From: Mucilaginibacter kameinonensis | Lineage (GTDB): Bacteria > Bacteroidota > Bacteroidia > Sphingobacteriales > Sphingobacteriaceae | Assembly (NCBI RefSeq): GCF_003675385.1 | Contig: NZ_RCWZ01000002.1 | Span: 620,001 to 684,000, forward strand | Direction of reading: 5' to 3' | Length of the DNA stretch: 64,000 nt | Part shown: positions 43,501 to 52,109 of the stretch, piece by piece | Layout: each line of letters opens with the position of its first letter | Position numbering within the stretch: position 1 is the stretch's first letter | Position numbers and translations under genes: made by a program | Notes under the pieces: model-generated | What the model was told of the DNA's origin: nothing | Databases searched by the model: none | Seen by the model: the letters and a program-made list of their open reading frames with translations, nothing else

Positions 43501-44012
43501 GCAACCCGTGGCCTAAATTTACATTTGGCTTTAATAACCACTTCAGTTATAAACAATTTGATTTGAATATCATATCAGCTGGCTCGGTAGGGGGGCATGT
43601 TTTTGACATGTACAAGCAGTTTACTACCAACCTGGATGGTATTTTTAATGTTGAACAAAGCGTTATAAACCGCTGGCGGTCACCGCAACAACCGGGAGCT
43701 GGTTTAATACCAACCACAACATCAAATACTGGTTTGGCCCGCGATTTTTACCCCTCATACTGGGTGGAGAGCAATTCCTATTTGATGGTAAAGAATATCG
43801 ACCTTGGGTATAATTTCAAAACTAAGTTCAGTAGAAATTTCAGGGTGTATTTCAGCGCTCAGAATGCCATTCTTATAACTGGGTACAAAGGCGGTAATCC
43901 CGAAGTTGGTATAGAGGGGCAGCAGGGTAACCGTTCGTTATCTCCAAATGTGAACTTTACAGGTTATCCTGTTTCGGCGGTTTATACTTTAGGTTGTAAC
44001 CTTACTTTTTAA
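40596..44012 (+). CDS. SusC/RagA TonB-linked outer-membrane transporter with STN domain
   Basis: A 1138-residue receptor. After a signal peptide (ending near residue 44, LQLSAKSFSQ) lie an STN domain (~55-115), which contacts FecR, a carboxypeptidase-regulatory-like domain (~130-215, ISGTVVDDKNQPLPGVNVKVKGT), and a TonB-box and plug region beginning LKEVVVVGYGNQERKDVTGAV. The rest is a 22-strand beta-barrel, ending in NFTGYPVSAVYTLGCNLTF. It imports oligosaccharides captured by the SusD partner and signals their presence. The glycan is inferred from the nearby GH genes. Confidence 0.95.
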   Translation: MHLNFTGKVFSAFGTHSKLFLTMRLTVLLLTIGCLQLSAKSFSQSITLNERSIALDKAFKAIEKQSGYYFFYRYKDISKTKPVNLSLNNATLQEALQQCFKDEPLTYVIDDKNIIVNKKNASDGSAAQAPITISGTVVDDKNQPLPGVNVKVKGTNVGAITGVDGKYTLSAEDNATLVFTFIGFQTKEEAVNKRTTINVVLGEDNKELKEVVVVGYGNQERKDVTGAVGTVKMANIKEIKAASVDLKLAGQLAGVTVNQVTGTPGGGVSVNIRGAGSVGAGDDPLYVVDGFPISPGFDQYSNPLSTINPDDIENISVLKDAASTAIYGSRGSNGVILITTKRAKKGESSVTVNTSTGVQTILSGTKLKMMTAQQYAQWRIEALQDLDKINNIPFSTDQVPEAFRNPQALGKGTDWYNAVTRNAPMQNYDVTVANGTDKMRSLFSLGYFDQEGTVLNTGFRRYSVKANMDADLFKNVTAGLSIAPTYSQRKLQQTDGHFDQAILSQAYLESPLTPVKQPDGSYTSVVGSAGNGNIAGTALNANPVSELLNTTNKYAQFRTLANTYVNWEVIKGLDIKSTFGIDYQNSNGDYFRPSFLGGFRNANKDGTQVKAVGSFNSSNSFNWLSENSVTYKKTWGNHSLTVLGDYSIQQETNHYRLTYGTGYPDDVIQSVRAATIITASSTDEEWRLLSLIGRVNYAFKDKYLLSASIRRDGSSRFAPGHRWGTFPSVSGGWRISDESFFPKTNVIDQVKFTASYGHAGNNSVGNYDYIATVDQTNYTFGGGIAPGKSITSLGNAEVGWETTKQFDVGMDLSLFKGRVYLIAEYYNRFTERLLQYIPIPTVSGYGYALSNVGNVRNRGFEFTVTTKNIVSKAFNWNTDFNISFNRNKVMSLGPTPQIYDAPLNDNPTSITMVGLPLGQFYGYIFEGIFQSQADLDKYPHFDGETVGNIRYKDVNHDGVLDGKDQVPIGNPWPKFTFGFNNHFSYKQFDLNIISAGSVGGHVFDMYKQFTTNLDGIFNVEQSVINRWRSPQQPGAGLIPTTTSNTGLARDFYPSYWVESNSYLMVKNIDLGYNFKTKFSRNFRVYFSAQNAILITGYKGGNPEVGIEGQQGNRSLSPNVNFTGYPVSAVYTLGCNLTF

Positions 44013-44062
44013 GCGCTGCAATTATTTAGAACTCAATTGAGCAACATTAAGAATCGGAAAAC

Positions 44063-45559
44063 ATGAAAAAAAGCATATACCTTTTTCTTACCCTGGCAGT
44101 TGTTGGTTTTTATGGCTGTAAAAAAGACTACCTGAACCTGCAACCTACAGACACGCAGAACAGCGCCAACTTTTATAAATCAAAAGCGCAGTTTGTACAA
44201 GCTATAAATGGCGCTTACGAACCGCTTCAGGGACTATATACGGGATCGTTTTGGGCGCTTGGCGAAATGCGGTCTGATAATACATCATACGAGTTTGACC
44301 CTTATGACCGTTCGGGCACCAGTAAAGAGGAACTGGATGAGTTTCGTGAATTAAATAATAATGATATTGTAGAAACCTACTTTAATACCTCATATACGGA
44401 TATCGGCAGGTGCAACGTGATCCTTAACCGTTTGCCACTTGCCAAGCTTGATGCCGCAACTACGGATACTATTGGCGGGCAGGCTTTGTTTTTACGTGCA
44501 TTCAATTACTTTAACCTGGTACGTATGTTTGGTGATGTACCGCTGGTACTTACCGAACCAAAATCGGTGGGCGATGCTTATAATCTGGCTACTAAATCGC
44601 CGGCGGCATCGGTTTATACGCAGATTATAGCCGATGCGCAAGCTGCCATTACTAAATTGCCTTTAAAATATGAGAATACATCGGATAAAGGCAGGGTTAC
44701 CAAAGGCACCGCCGAAACCATGCTTGCCGAAGTATACATGACCCAGAAAAAATTTGATTTGGCTATCCCGCTTTTACGTAGTGTGATATCATCAGGCGTT
44801 TACAGTTTGAACGCTAATTATGCGGACAACTTCAATCTAAGTAAGGAAAATGGCCCGGAATCGATCTTTGAAATTCAATACATAGAAGGTCCCAATGGCT
44901 TGGGTAGCGATTTTATCGACACATTTATCCCCTGGGATTATTATGATGAAGATGTTACAGGTTATTCCATTGATAACAATGCCCAAAACGGATGGAATAT
45001 CCCCACCCAGGATCTGGTGAATGCCTTTGAAGATGGCGATCAAAGAAAAGACGCTTCACTTATCGATTTTACTTCGGATGAGTATGGTATCGATCTGCCT
45101 TTCATAAAGAAATATACCGGGCCCAAAACAGCAGTTAAAGGCGTAACGCCAAACAACTTCCCTGTTTACCGTTATGCTGATGTTTACCTGATGCTGGCCG
45201 AATGTTTAAATGAACAAGGTTTTGCAGGCGGCGGGGACGCTTTTAAATATCTTAACCTGGTTAGAGAACGTGCTGGTTTAGAGGATAAAACAATGGGTAA
45301 CTCAAACGCAGATCTGAATGTTTCCAGCCAGGAGGAGTTTCGTGCGGCTATGGCGCATGAGCGCCAGGTTGAGCTTGCTTTTGAAAACCATCGCTGGTTT
45401 GATTTGCTTCGCACAGGTAAAGCTACCGAGGTGATGAAAGCTCATGCCGTTAGCGAAAGGGCATATAAAAATAGTTCATGGCAAATTAATTCAGCAGCAT
45501 ATAACAATATTCGCCTGTTGTTCCAATACCCTTTAAACGAGGGCAACCTTGAGCACTGA
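44063..45559 (+). CDS. SusD/RagB-family surface glycan-binding lipoprotein
   Basis: A 498-residue SusD protein with a lipoprotein signal (lipobox YGC, Cys19). The SusD fold with TPR helices is visible: FYKSKAQFVQAINGAYEPLQ at the N-terminus, ALFLRAFNYFNLVRMFGDVPLV in the core, and ERQVELAFENHRWFDLLRTGKA near the C-terminus, the family signature. It caps SusC and binds oligosaccharide at the surface. It starts 50 bases after susC. Confidence 0.95.
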   Translation: MKKSIYLFLTLAVVGFYGCKKDYLNLQPTDTQNSANFYKSKAQFVQAINGAYEPLQGLYTGSFWALGEMRSDNTSYEFDPYDRSGTSKEELDEFRELNNNDIVETYFNTSYTDIGRCNVILNRLPLAKLDAATTDTIGGQALFLRAFNYFNLVRMFGDVPLVLTEPKSVGDAYNLATKSPAASVYTQIIADAQAAITKLPLKYENTSDKGRVTKGTAETMLAEVYMTQKKFDLAIPLLRSVISSGVYSLNANYADNFNLSKENGPESIFEIQYIEGPNGLGSDFIDTFIPWDYYDEDVTGYSIDNNAQNGWNIPTQDLVNAFEDGDQRKDASLIDFTSDEYGIDLPFIKKYTGPKTAVKGVTPNNFPVYRYADVYLMLAECLNEQGFAGGGDAFKYLNLVRERAGLEDKTMGNSNADLNVSSQEEFRAAMAHERQVELAFENHRWFDLLRTGKATEVMKAHAVSERAYKNSSWQINSAAYNNIRLLFQYPLNEGNLEH

Positions 45560-45568
45560 TAATGTTAC

Positions 45569-45598
45569 ATGGCCAGGTTAAAACTTTTACCGGGCCAT
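45569..45598. other. Hairpin after susD
   Basis: ATGGCC-A-GGT and ACC-G-GGCCAT arms around a loop, ten bases past the susD stop. No T-run; possible processing site or attenuator between susD and the GH78 gene. Confidence 0.4.
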
Positions 45599-45731
45599 AT
45601 TACGTTTATAATGTGTATTGCAATGATCACATCATTTTTAAGGCCTGCTTAATAAAAATTAGTGTTGCATATCAAAACAATATCGCTGTTAAAGTATATT
45701 TAATAGCATGAATTATTAAACCCAAAAAGGT

Positions 45732-48503
45732 ATGTGTAAAAAGGTATGCACACGCATCACTATATTGCTTTTTTTGTATCTGCCGATAATTGCACAAGCG
45801 CAAAAAGCGCCGCCGGTTCCCCCACCGTTCCGGGTTGATAACCTGATTTGTGAATACAAAATAAATCCCATCTCCATAGACCAGGCTACACCCCGCCTCG
45901 GCTGGAAACTCATAACGCGCGACCGGAATGTACAGCAGGTTGCTTATGAAGTAAGGGTGGGCACTAATGCGGTATCGTTACTTAAAGGCAAAGAACTGCT
46001 CTGGACTTCAGGTAAGGTTGCCTCAGGCGAATCGCTTCATGTTTATTATGCTGGCCCGGCGCTTGCCTCACGTCAAAAAGTTTACTGGCAGGTGCGTATC
46101 TGGAACAACAGGCAGCAGGTTACCCCCTGGAGCATGGTTAACTCCTGGAAAATGGGCTTGCTTAAACCTGCCGATTGGAGCGCCAAATGGATTGAAGATA
46201 ACTACCTGTCGGATACTACAGGCGGCCCAAGCCCTATGTTCCGGAAAACATTTAAGCTTGATCATAAAGTACGTGCCGCTCATTTATACATCACAGCACA
46301 CGGCCTTTACGAGGCACAATTCAACGGAAAACGGATTAGCACAGATTACTTCGGCCCGGGATGGACAAGCTACAATAAACGCCTGCAATACCAGGTTTAT
46401 GATGTAACTGCTGATTTACTGAAAGGCGATAATGCCGTAGGAGTGACATTGGGCGATGGCTGGTACCGCGGCTACACTTACAATCGCAGAAAAAATGTAT
46501 ACGGTACCAAGCTCGGTTTGTTGTTTCAGTTAGAAGTAGTTTATACCAATGGCAAACGCGTACTGATCAATTCGGATAAAACATGGAAAGTGGCTTATGG
46601 GCCAATCCGTTCATCATCGTTTTTTGATGGCGAGGTTTATGACGCCCGTAAGGAGAAGAAAGGCTGGTCGACAATTGCTTATAAAGATCTGAATTGGGAT
46701 TCGGTACGTACGATTGATACCGTTAAAGATAATTTAGTGGCAACCCTTGGCCCGCCGGTGCGCAAGCACGAAATGTTTAAGCCGCTTAAGGTATTTACTA
46801 CCCCGGCAGGCGAGCATGTGGTTGACTTTGGTCAGAACCTGGTGGGCTGGGTACAATTTAAGCTGAAGGCAAAGGCCGGAGATACTGTAAAACTATTTCA
46901 TGCCGAGGTGCTGGATCAGAAAGGTAACTTCTACACCAAAAACCTTCGTACAGCCAAACAGGAAAATGTTTACATTTTTAAAGGGGATAGTGTAGAAACC
47001 TTCGAGCCGCATTTTACCTTTCAGGGCTTTAGATACCTGAAGATAGAAGGATATAACGGACAACTGGATTCAACAAACGTAGCTGCTTTTGCTTTATACT
47101 CAGATATGGCGCAAACGGGCATGTTCTCAACATCTAACCCGCTTATTAACCAGTTACAGCATAATATTCAGTGGGGACAAAAAGGTAATTTTATTGATGT
47201 GCCTACTGACTGCCCGCAACGCGACGAACGAATGGGCTGGACAGGTGATGCCCAGGCGTTTTGCCGCACTGCAACTTTCAATATGGATGTAGCCGGATTT
47301 TTTACCAAGTGGCTAAAAGATCTTTCTGCCGATCAGCATAAAAACGGAGCTGTTCCCTATGTGATTCCTGATATGTTGGACAGTGCATCAGCAGCAGCTT
47401 CGGGTTGGAGCGATGTGGCAACAATTGCTCCCTGGAATATTTACCTGGCTTATGGCGATAAGCAGGTTTTAGAAAATCAATATCCAAGTATGACAGCCTG
47501 GGTGGCATACATTACCCGCCATACCCGTAATGGTTTATGGGACACAGGTAATCACTTTGGCGACTGGCTGTTTTACGCGGGTACCGACTATGCTGATGGC
47601 GCCGCCCTTACCGATAAAAATCTGATAGCGCAGGCATTTTATGCTTACTCAACCCAATTGGTTATCAATGCCGCTACCATATTAGGTAAGCAGGACGACA
47701 TTAAAAAATACACCGATTTGCTGGCAGATGTTAAAAAGGCTTTCCTGGCAGAATATGTTACGCCCAACGGCCGCATGATCTCCGGCACGCAGACATCTTA
47801 TGTACTGGCGCTGAACTTTGATCTGCTGCCCGAAAATCTGCGCGAATCTGCAGCCAAAAGGCTGGTGAACAATATTGAGGATTATGACGAGCACATTACA
47901 ACAGGCTTTTTAGGCACACCCTACATCTGCCACGTGTTAAGTCGTTTCGGTCACACCGATATCGCCTATGACCTGTTGATGAAGGAGTCATACCCCTCAT
48001 GGCTTTATCCCGTAAAAAACGGGGCAACTACAATTTGGGAACGCTGGGATGGTATAAAACCCAACGGTACCTTTGAAGATCCGGAAATGAACTCTTTTAA
48101 CCACTATGCCTATGGTGCCATAGGCGATTGGATGTACCGCGTAATAGCCGGTATCAACACGGACGAGGGTTCGCCGGGTTTTCATAAAATCAATATCTTT
48201 CCGCATCCGGGAGGTAAATTAACCAATGCCAACGCCGAGCTGGAAACCCTTTACGGAAAGGTAAAATCGGCATGGAGTATTGATAATGGGATTTTTACCC
48301 TTGATGTGATTGTGCCGCCAAATACAACTGCTACTATAACTTTGCCGGCAGTTGATGGCCCGGTTACCGAAGGTAATATCGATATTAACAGCAATAAAGA
48401 TATTGCCAACATCAAACCTGCTGGCGGCGATATGCAGATGGACATTGGTTCGGGCATATACCAATTTAAATACATCTTAAAAACACATAAAAAGAATAGC
48501 TAA
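45732..48503 (+). CDS. Alpha-L-rhamnosidase, GH78
   Basis: A 923-residue secreted enzyme (signal peptide ITILLFLYLPIIAQA, cleavage near residue 23). N-terminal beta domains (~35-330, including the rhamnose-binding-like part VPLYITAHGLYEAQFNGKRI-type strand) precede the (alpha/alpha)6 catalytic domain. Signature DCPQRDERMGWTGDAQAF carries the proposed general acid Glu499. A small C-terminal beta domain follows. It releases L-rhamnose, which would feed the minus-strand rhamnose cluster. Located 172 bases after susD. Confidence 0.93.
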   Translation: MCKKVCTRITILLFLYLPIIAQAQKAPPVPPPFRVDNLICEYKINPISIDQATPRLGWKLITRDRNVQQVAYEVRVGTNAVSLLKGKELLWTSGKVASGESLHVYYAGPALASRQKVYWQVRIWNNRQQVTPWSMVNSWKMGLLKPADWSAKWIEDNYLSDTTGGPSPMFRKTFKLDHKVRAAHLYITAHGLYEAQFNGKRISTDYFGPGWTSYNKRLQYQVYDVTADLLKGDNAVGVTLGDGWYRGYTYNRRKNVYGTKLGLLFQLEVVYTNGKRVLINSDKTWKVAYGPIRSSSFFDGEVYDARKEKKGWSTIAYKDLNWDSVRTIDTVKDNLVATLGPPVRKHEMFKPLKVFTTPAGEHVVDFGQNLVGWVQFKLKAKAGDTVKLFHAEVLDQKGNFYTKNLRTAKQENVYIFKGDSVETFEPHFTFQGFRYLKIEGYNGQLDSTNVAAFALYSDMAQTGMFSTSNPLINQLQHNIQWGQKGNFIDVPTDCPQRDERMGWTGDAQAFCRTATFNMDVAGFFTKWLKDLSADQHKNGAVPYVIPDMLDSASAAASGWSDVATIAPWNIYLAYGDKQVLENQYPSMTAWVAYITRHTRNGLWDTGNHFGDWLFYAGTDYADGAALTDKNLIAQAFYAYSTQLVINAATILGKQDDIKKYTDLLADVKKAFLAEYVTPNGRMISGTQTSYVLALNFDLLPENLRESAAKRLVNNIEDYDEHITTGFLGTPYICHVLSRFGHTDIAYDLLMKESYPSWLYPVKNGATTIWERWDGIKPNGTFEDPEMNSFNHYAYGAIGDWMYRVIAGINTDEGSPGFHKINIFPHPGGKLTNANAELETLYGKVKSAWSIDNGIFTLDVIVPPNTTATITLPAVDGPVTEGNIDINSNKDIANIKPAGGDMQMDIGSGIYQFKYILKTHKKNS

Positions 48504-48517
48504 CAGGATAATAACAC

Positions 48518-49678
48518 ATGGCAGCTTCGGTAATCAATCAGCAGGAACCACTTAAAAATACTGGCACCGCAAAGGCGAGCCGTCCAAGGCTGCTATCGCT
48601 TGATTTTTTCAGGGGTTTTACTGTAGCTGCCATGATCCTGGTAAATGATCCCGGCGATTGGGGACATATCTATTGGCCGCTTGAACATTCTAAATGGAAT
48701 GGCTGTACCCCGACTGACCTTGTGTTTCCGTTTTTCCTGTTTATGGTGGGCGTATCCATCGTGTACGCTATGGAAAGCAAAAAGGCTGACACAGTTAACC
48801 ATAACAAATTGCTCTTATCAATATTAAGGCGTACGCTGATTATCATAGCCCTTGGCGTTTGCTTACCCCTGATAAACGATTTTCAATTCGCGCATCTGCG
48901 TTTTCCCGGTGTGTTGCAGCGCATCGGGCTCGTATTTGGCATAACTGCCTTGTTGTATGTTAAAACCGACATCCGTACACAGGTAATTATCGCTGTAAGC
49001 TGTCTTATCGGCTATTATCTATTAATGACCCTGGTACCTGTACCGGGTTTCGGAACGCCAAACCTTGAACCTGCTACCAATTTAGGGGCCTGGATAGATA
49101 GATCGGTTTTTACCGAAAATCACCTTTGGGGGGCATCCAAAACCTGGGATCCGGAAGGCTTGCTGGGAACTATCCCATCTGTTGCTACCTGCCTGCTGGG
49201 TGTATTTACCGGTACCTGGCTTAAAACCGGAAAGTTTAAAACCAGTGCTGAGCTGTTTAAAATGATGGGCGTGGGTATTTTGTTGATAGCGCTTGCCTTA
49301 ATTTGGAATACTTTTTTCCCTATAAACAAACAACTGTGGACAAGCTCGTTCGTGCTGCTTACTGCAGGTTTAGCTATTAATATCCTTGCGCTTTCATACT
49401 GGTTTATTGATATTAAAGGGAATAAAGCTTTACTGTCGCCATTTTTGGCTTTCGGCCGTAATGCCATTGCTGCTTATGTTTTGGCCGATATCATTCCCGC
49501 TTTAATAGCTGCTATTCCGGTGCAAAAAACTAATTTATGGTCGTTCACCTACAATAATCTGTTCGTACCGTATCTTTCGCCCGAAAACGCCTCACTGGCC
49601 GGAGCCATCCTGACCGTACTGATCATATTTGTTCCGGTTTGGATCCTTTATAAAAAGAATATCACCGTTAAGGTATAA
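48518..49678 (+). CDS. Heparan-alpha-glucosaminide-N-acetyltransferase-like membrane protein (NagX-like)
   Basis: A 386-residue protein with about ten membrane helices and the DUF5009/DUF1624 signature RLLSLDFFRGFTVAAMILVNDPG. FPFFLFMVGVSIVYAM and RIGLVFGITALLY are typical helices, and AFGRNAIAAYVLADI is a later conserved one. Homologues transfer acetyl groups to glucosamine ends, or act as NagX in chitin/HexNAc use. It lies 14 bases after GH78 and 22 bases before GH20, supporting a HexNAc-related role in this locus. Confidence 0.85.
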   Translation: MAASVINQQEPLKNTGTAKASRPRLLSLDFFRGFTVAAMILVNDPGDWGHIYWPLEHSKWNGCTPTDLVFPFFLFMVGVSIVYAMESKKADTVNHNKLLLSILRRTLIIIALGVCLPLINDFQFAHLRFPGVLQRIGLVFGITALLYVKTDIRTQVIIAVSCLIGYYLLMTLVPVPGFGTPNLEPATNLGAWIDRSVFTENHLWGASKTWDPEGLLGTIPSVATCLLGVFTGTWLKTGKFKTSAELFKMMGVGILLIALALIWNTFFPINKQLWTSSFVLLTAGLAINILALSYWFIDIKGNKALLSPFLAFGRNAIAAYVLADIIPALIAAIPVQKTNLWSFTYNNLFVPYLSPENASLAGAILTVLIIFVPVWILYKKNITVKV

Positions 49679-49700
49679 CCCCGTTTCATTATCTGCTGAA

Positions 49701-51968
49701 ATGAAGAAAACACTATCTCTGAAATATATTTTACTATTCGCTTCGCTGTTTTTATCGGTAACAACAAGGGCGCAGTTTCATATTATTCCGCAGCCTGTAA
49801 GTTTAAAAGGAGGTAAAGGGAGCTTTTTATTGAGCAAGAATGCTGTAATCGGGGTTAATAAAGAAACCGAACCGGTAGGCAAATACCTTCAGGATTATCT
49901 TAATCAAAACTATGGTCTGCAAACAACAGTAAAGGTATTTGAAAAGATCCCTGTCAAAACAGCCATCAGGTTAAACAATGTTTGGTCTAATGCCGAAAGC
50001 ACTTATACCATGAATGTAAGCCCTGCATCCGTGAGCATCAGCGGGAGCGGTGCAGGCGTGTTTTATGGGGTTCAAACACTGATTCAGTTGTTGCCGACGG
50101 ATAAAGCGACTGCCATAAAAGTTGCTGCCTGTACCGTGGCCGATCAGCCACGATTTGGCTGGCGGGGTTTAAGCCTGGATGTAAGTCGCCATTTTTTTAC
50201 GGTTGATGAAGTGAAAAAGTATATAGATGTAATGGCTCATTATAAGCTCAATACCTTTCACTGGCACTTAACCGACGATGAGGGCTGGCGCATTCAGATT
50301 GATAAATATCCACGCCTAACCGAAGTGGGCTCAAAAATCAGCTACTACGCTAAGAGGAGTGAGTTCAGAAAACTGGACAACCTGATAGATGACGGCCGTG
50401 ATGGTTTTTATACCAAAGATGAAATCCGTGATGTGATCAAATACGCGCAGGACAGGTTTGTAACCATTCTGCCCGAAATAGAGATGCCGGGGCACAGCGA
50501 AGCGGCCATTTTTGCTTATCCGCAGTTGGGCTGTCAAGACTCCACAGGTGCCAAACACCGGGTACGAATGCTGGACCCGAGCGAGTTCACCTTCAAATTT
50601 ATGGAGGATGTACTGACTGAAGTAATCGGGTTATTTCCGAACCAGTATGTGCACATAGGCGGTGATGAGGCCGAAATGGTTGATTGGCTGAAGAGCCCTA
50701 CTGCCGTTGCCCTCATGAAACGGGAGCATCTGAAAAGTGAAAAAGAGGTACAAAGTTATTTCATCAAGCGAATAGAGAAATTTCTGCTATCAAAAAACAA
50801 ACGCCTGGTAGGCTGGGATGAGATTCTTCAAGGCGGTCTTGCCGAATCGGCCACAGTAATGAGCTGGCAGGGTGAGGCTGGGGGCATAGCCGCTGCCAAG
50901 ATGCGCCACCACGTAGTAATGACGCCCTTACCCTACATGTATTTTGATGCCCCGCAGGCCAATGAAGATCTGGAGCCAATAGGCTGGAACCCGCCGGTGA
51001 CATGGCAAATGGTGTACAATTATGAGCCGCAATCAAAAGAGCTTACCAATGCCGAAGCTGAATACATTTTAGGGGCACAAGGCAATATCTGGAATGAAAA
51101 GGTACCCAATGCACAACACCTGCAGTACATGGTTTACCCACGCGCCCTTGCCGTGGCCGAACTCACCTGGAGCCCGAAAAATGAAAAGAACCTTGATCGC
51201 TTTGGCTGGAAAATGAAAAACCAGTACGGCTTGTTTAAGCTATGGAATTTTAATGCCCGTTTGCCTGATATTGACGGTGTGGATAATATCATCACCAATA
51301 AAAACAGGTTTAAATTAACGCTGAATTACCCGTTAACGGGAGCTAAAGTTCGTTATGCGCTAAACGGCAAAATGCCGGACGTTAATAGCGCGGCTGTTGC
51401 TTTCCCGGTTAATATAGATGTGCCTTTGAAAGATAGCATCGGCCTGAGAACATTTACTACCTGGACGCTGAATGATCAGCATATTCGTCAAATGGCCAAT
51501 ATCAAACGGATAACTATCAAAGCATCCCGCGAAAAAGCAGCTAACTTGAAACCGGGAATGTTTTACGAGGTTTTTAAAACCAAAGAGCACGATATAGATA
51601 AGCTGGAAAATGAAAGACCCGCAGAAACAGGGGAAACAAATCTGATTGTGCCTGTGAGGTCATTGGGCGAAGGGTTTATTAATTGGGTGAAAATTAAGGG
51701 GTTCATCAAGATAACCAAGGAAGCGGATTATGAATTAACTTCCGGGTTTGAGGTTAGTCCCGCTTTGTTTCTGGATGACGAGCCGGTAATAAAAATGGGA
51801 CTGAATACTTATGTTGAACCGCAAAAAGCTTTATTACATTTGAAAAAAGGTGTGTATGCATTAAGCGGACATTACATTGCCGATAAGGCGAATGAAAATC
51901 AAACCCTGATAGCATTAAAGATTGCAGGAGGAGAGAAGCTCTACCCGAAGTTTTATTTGGTGCATTAA
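49701..51968 (+). CDS. Secreted beta-N-acetylhexosaminidase, GH20
   Basis: A 755-residue enzyme from the ATG at 49701 (MKKTLSLKYILLFASLFLSV, signal peptide ending RAQ). The GH20b domain covers ~25-145 and the barrel ~150-500, with Asp322-Glu323 in HIGGDEAEM. A chitobiase-C-like beta domain (~530-600) and a further C-terminal beta domain (~620-750) follow. It would trim terminal GlcNAc from the locus's target. Compared with the GH20 at 25013, the C-terminal module differs, so the two are paralogues of different ancestry. An upstream in-frame ATG at 49629 overlaps the previous gene and lacks a signal peptide. Confidence 0.92.
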   Translation: MKKTLSLKYILLFASLFLSVTTRAQFHIIPQPVSLKGGKGSFLLSKNAVIGVNKETEPVGKYLQDYLNQNYGLQTTVKVFEKIPVKTAIRLNNVWSNAESTYTMNVSPASVSISGSGAGVFYGVQTLIQLLPTDKATAIKVAACTVADQPRFGWRGLSLDVSRHFFTVDEVKKYIDVMAHYKLNTFHWHLTDDEGWRIQIDKYPRLTEVGSKISYYAKRSEFRKLDNLIDDGRDGFYTKDEIRDVIKYAQDRFVTILPEIEMPGHSEAAIFAYPQLGCQDSTGAKHRVRMLDPSEFTFKFMEDVLTEVIGLFPNQYVHIGGDEAEMVDWLKSPTAVALMKREHLKSEKEVQSYFIKRIEKFLLSKNKRLVGWDEILQGGLAESATVMSWQGEAGGIAAAKMRHHVVMTPLPYMYFDAPQANEDLEPIGWNPPVTWQMVYNYEPQSKELTNAEAEYILGAQGNIWNEKVPNAQHLQYMVYPRALAVAELTWSPKNEKNLDRFGWKMKNQYGLFKLWNFNARLPDIDGVDNIITNKNRFKLTLNYPLTGAKVRYALNGKMPDVNSAAVAFPVNIDVPLKDSIGLRTFTTWTLNDQHIRQMANIKRITIKASREKAANLKPGMFYEVFKTKEHDIDKLENERPAETGETNLIVPVRSLGEGFINWVKIKGFIKITKEADYELTSGFEVSPALFLDDEPVIKMGLNTYVEPQKALLHLKKGVYALSGHYIADKANENQTLIALKIAGGEKLYPKFYLVH

Positions 51969-51979
51969 CAATAAAAAAG

Positions 51980-52061
51980 CGTCATTGGGAGGAACGAAGC
52001 AATCCCCGATTTGCAGGTCCGCTCTGTATAGCTCGCGATTGCTTCGTTCCTCGCAATGACG
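51980..52061. repeat. TGTCATTGCGAG palindromic repeat, copy 5
   Basis: CGTCATTGGGAGGAACGAAGCAAT at the left; GCGATTGCTTCGTTCCTCGCAATGACG at the right. It sits inside the PUL operon between GH20 and GH3, with 48 bases between it and the next start. Confidence 0.8.
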
Positions 52062-52109
52062 GTTCTTGTGGTGCATTTATCGTTTTATAAACTGCCAAAC
52101 CATACACCT

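Noticed and set aside
52056..52109. Upstream start for the GH3 gene
   Set aside because: Begins in the palindromic repeat and would bury the signal peptide.
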